NCBI GenBank assembly: GCA_001483205.1
Contig: JPPB01000192.1
Span: forward strand, 1 to 14,917
Source: an alpha proteobacterium 3107
Lineage (GTDB): Bacteria; Pseudomonadota; Alphaproteobacteria; Rhodobacterales; Rhodobacteraceae
Direction of reading: 5' to 3'
Length of the DNA stretch: 14,917 nt
Position numbers and translations under genes: made by a program. Position 1 is the stretch's first letter. Every line of letters starts with the position of its first letter. Under the pieces are notes generated by a model. The model did not search any database and had not been told where the DNA came from. It saw only the letters and a list, made by a program, of their open reading frames with translations. Shown here piece after piece: positions 14,580-14,917 of the stretch.

Positions 14580-14607
14580 CAATGGCTCTCAGGGGGGTGC
14601 GCGCCGC

Positions 14608-14628
14608 CTCACCCCATCGAGGGGTGAG
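14608..14628. repeat. CTCACCCC hairpin upstream of cobB
   Basis: CTCACCCC (14608-14615) and GGGGTGAG (14621-14628) form a perfect 8-bp stem over a 5-base loop. It lies 28 bp upstream of the cobB start and could fold in the leader of its mRNA. GGGGTGAG also occurs in both copies of the 39/40-bp repeat further right. Confidence 0.6.
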
Positions 14629-14636
14629 ACAGCGCG

Positions 14637-14655
14637 GCCCGGCATTCTGCCGGGC
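14637..14655. repeat. GCCCGGC-family hairpin, copy 2
   Basis: GCCCGGCA (14637-14644) and TGCCGGGC (14648-14655) form a perfect 8-bp stem over TTC. Compared with 11622-11640 the loop-closing pair is A-T instead of G-C, with both sides changed together and the TTC loop unchanged. Confidence 0.7.
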
Positions 14656-14691
14656 GGGGGCGGGGACAAAGCGGCGGCACGTCATGGGACA

Positions 14692-14712
14692 GGTCATCGC
14701 AAGGCCATGACC
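14692..14712. promoter_or_regulatory. GGTCAT dyad upstream of cobB
   Basis: GGTCAT (14692-14697) and ATGACC (14707-14712) are perfect inverted half-sites with a 9-bp spacer, centred about 120 bp upstream of cobB. The spacing, about two helical turns between half-site centres at most, could fit a dimeric regulator, but such a short dyad may be chance. Confidence 0.25.
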
Positions 14713-14782
14713 GGTTTGCAATGGCAGAATCAGGATCAAAGGGCCTTTGCATATAGCGTGACGGCCAGATTTTGATTCAGTC

Positions 14783-14821
14783 GGGCAGCGCCTGCCGGGG
14801 GTGAGGCCCGTCCCGGAAACG
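14783..14821 (+). repeat. 39-bp direct repeat, unit 1
   Basis: Begins GGGCAGCGCC and ends GTCCCGGAAACG. It matches unit 2 (14845-14884) except for one T/C substitution and one inserted T. The units start 62 bp apart. The left part resembles the hairpin at 11586. Confidence 0.85.
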
Positions 14822-14844
14822 AAGGGGTGGGACTTCAGAACAGA

Positions 14845-14884
14845 GGGCAGCGCCCGCCGTGGGGTGAGGCCCGTCCCGGAAACG
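14845..14884 (+). repeat. 40-bp direct repeat, unit 2
   Basis: Second unit of the pair. Its end runs into the hairpin at 14879-14901, which unit 1 lacks. The array may continue outside the window on the right. Confidence 0.85.
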
Positions 14885-14901
14885 GTCCGGGGGACCGTTT
14901 C
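14879..14901. terminator. Strong hairpin near right edge, possible terminator
   Basis: GAAACGGTCC (14879-14888) and GGACCGTTTC (14892-14901) form a perfect 10-bp stem over GGG. The A/T-rich stem base gives a TTT at the end on both strands, as in short bidirectional terminators. It may end a gene lying to the right of the window or one entering from it. Confidence 0.5.
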
Positions 14902-14917
14902 AGGGCCGAACGGGCGG

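Larger units (their letters stand above)
14580..14917. other. Gene-free region upstream of cobB
   Basis: 338 bases with no supportable coding region on either strand. It holds two hairpins (14608-14628, 14637-14655), a spaced dyad (14692-14712), an odd palindrome CAAAGGGCCTTTG (14737-14749), a 39/40-bp direct repeat (14783-14884) and a terminator-like hairpin (14879-14901). No convincing promoter for cobB was found. Confidence 0.6.

Noticed and set aside
14725..14742. FnrL/FNR box before cobB
   Set aside because: Only one half-site (ATCAA) of TTGAT-N4-ATCAA is present; the other half mismatches at three positions.
14783..14884. CRISPR array
   Set aside because: Only two repeat units with one 23-bp gap, no cas genes, units GC-rich and related to other hairpins in the window.
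14583..14917. Cobalamin riboswitch upstream of cobB
   Set aside because: Read on the minus strand, no B12 box (AGCCAGGAGACCTGCC-like) or core was seen; a covariance search would be the final test.

Overview
The window looks like core chromosome of a GC-rich alphaproteobacterium of the Rhodobacteraceae (Rhodobacter/Roseobacter group). Evidence for this is the divergent DUF6477 / DUF6456 (GafA-like) gene pair, the lipA ... ratA ... pncC-pgpA-ispDF neighbourhood, a fused IspD-IspF enzyme, a non-pyrrolysine MttB-family methyltransferase and the aerobic-type cobalamin genes cobF, cobA and cobB. The placement rests on recalled family distributions, not on a search.

Layout: 1-201 holds three copies of a 16-bp perfect palindrome. 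202-1767 (-) is guaA. 1768-2050 is a repeat-rich spacer. 2051-3595 (+) is an MttB-family methyltransferase. 3597-3884 (-) is a small DUF6477 protein, divergent from 4102-5238 (+), a GafA-like gene-transfer-agent activator. 5301-5564 (-) is a small membrane-anchored coiled-coil protein, divergent from lipA (5737-6687, +). 6822-7364 (-) is hpt, divergent from the RatA/Coq10 START-domain gene (7522-7971, +). 8019-9200 (-) is an ammonium transporter. A leftward overlapping operon ispDF-pgpA-pncC spans 11494-9385. A 270-bp mosaic of repeats and hairpins (11495-11764) separates it from a second leftward overlapping operon, cobB-cobA-cobF (14579-11765). The last 338 bases carry no gene but hold hairpins and a 39/40-bp direct repeat.

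Most genes are housekeeping: purine nucleotides (guaA, hpt), lipoate (lipA), ubiquinone-linked START protein (ratA), ammonium uptake (amt), isoprenoids (ispDF), phospholipid (pgpA), NAD recycling (pncC) and cobalamin (cobB, cobA, cobF). A possible functional link is that the MttB-family enzyme needs a corrinoid cofactor and the cob genes make one, but they are 8 kb apart and clearly separate transcription units.

No CRISPR array, transposase, prophage structural gene, tRNA or rRNA was found, and I do not see a novel multi-gene system. The least explained content is intergenic: (a) five copies of CTTATCCGCGGATAAG, one with a symmetric compensating change; (b) a 33-bp repeat carrying a TATAAT-like core, seen three times and twice beside the palindrome; (c) a family of GCCCGGC hairpins with compensatory base changes; (d) shared GC-rich 19-bp and 39-bp repeats. 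Together they suggest small dispersed non-coding elements in this genome. The main regulatory gene of interest is the gafA-like gene, whose upstream region holds a near-perfect 17-bp dyad.
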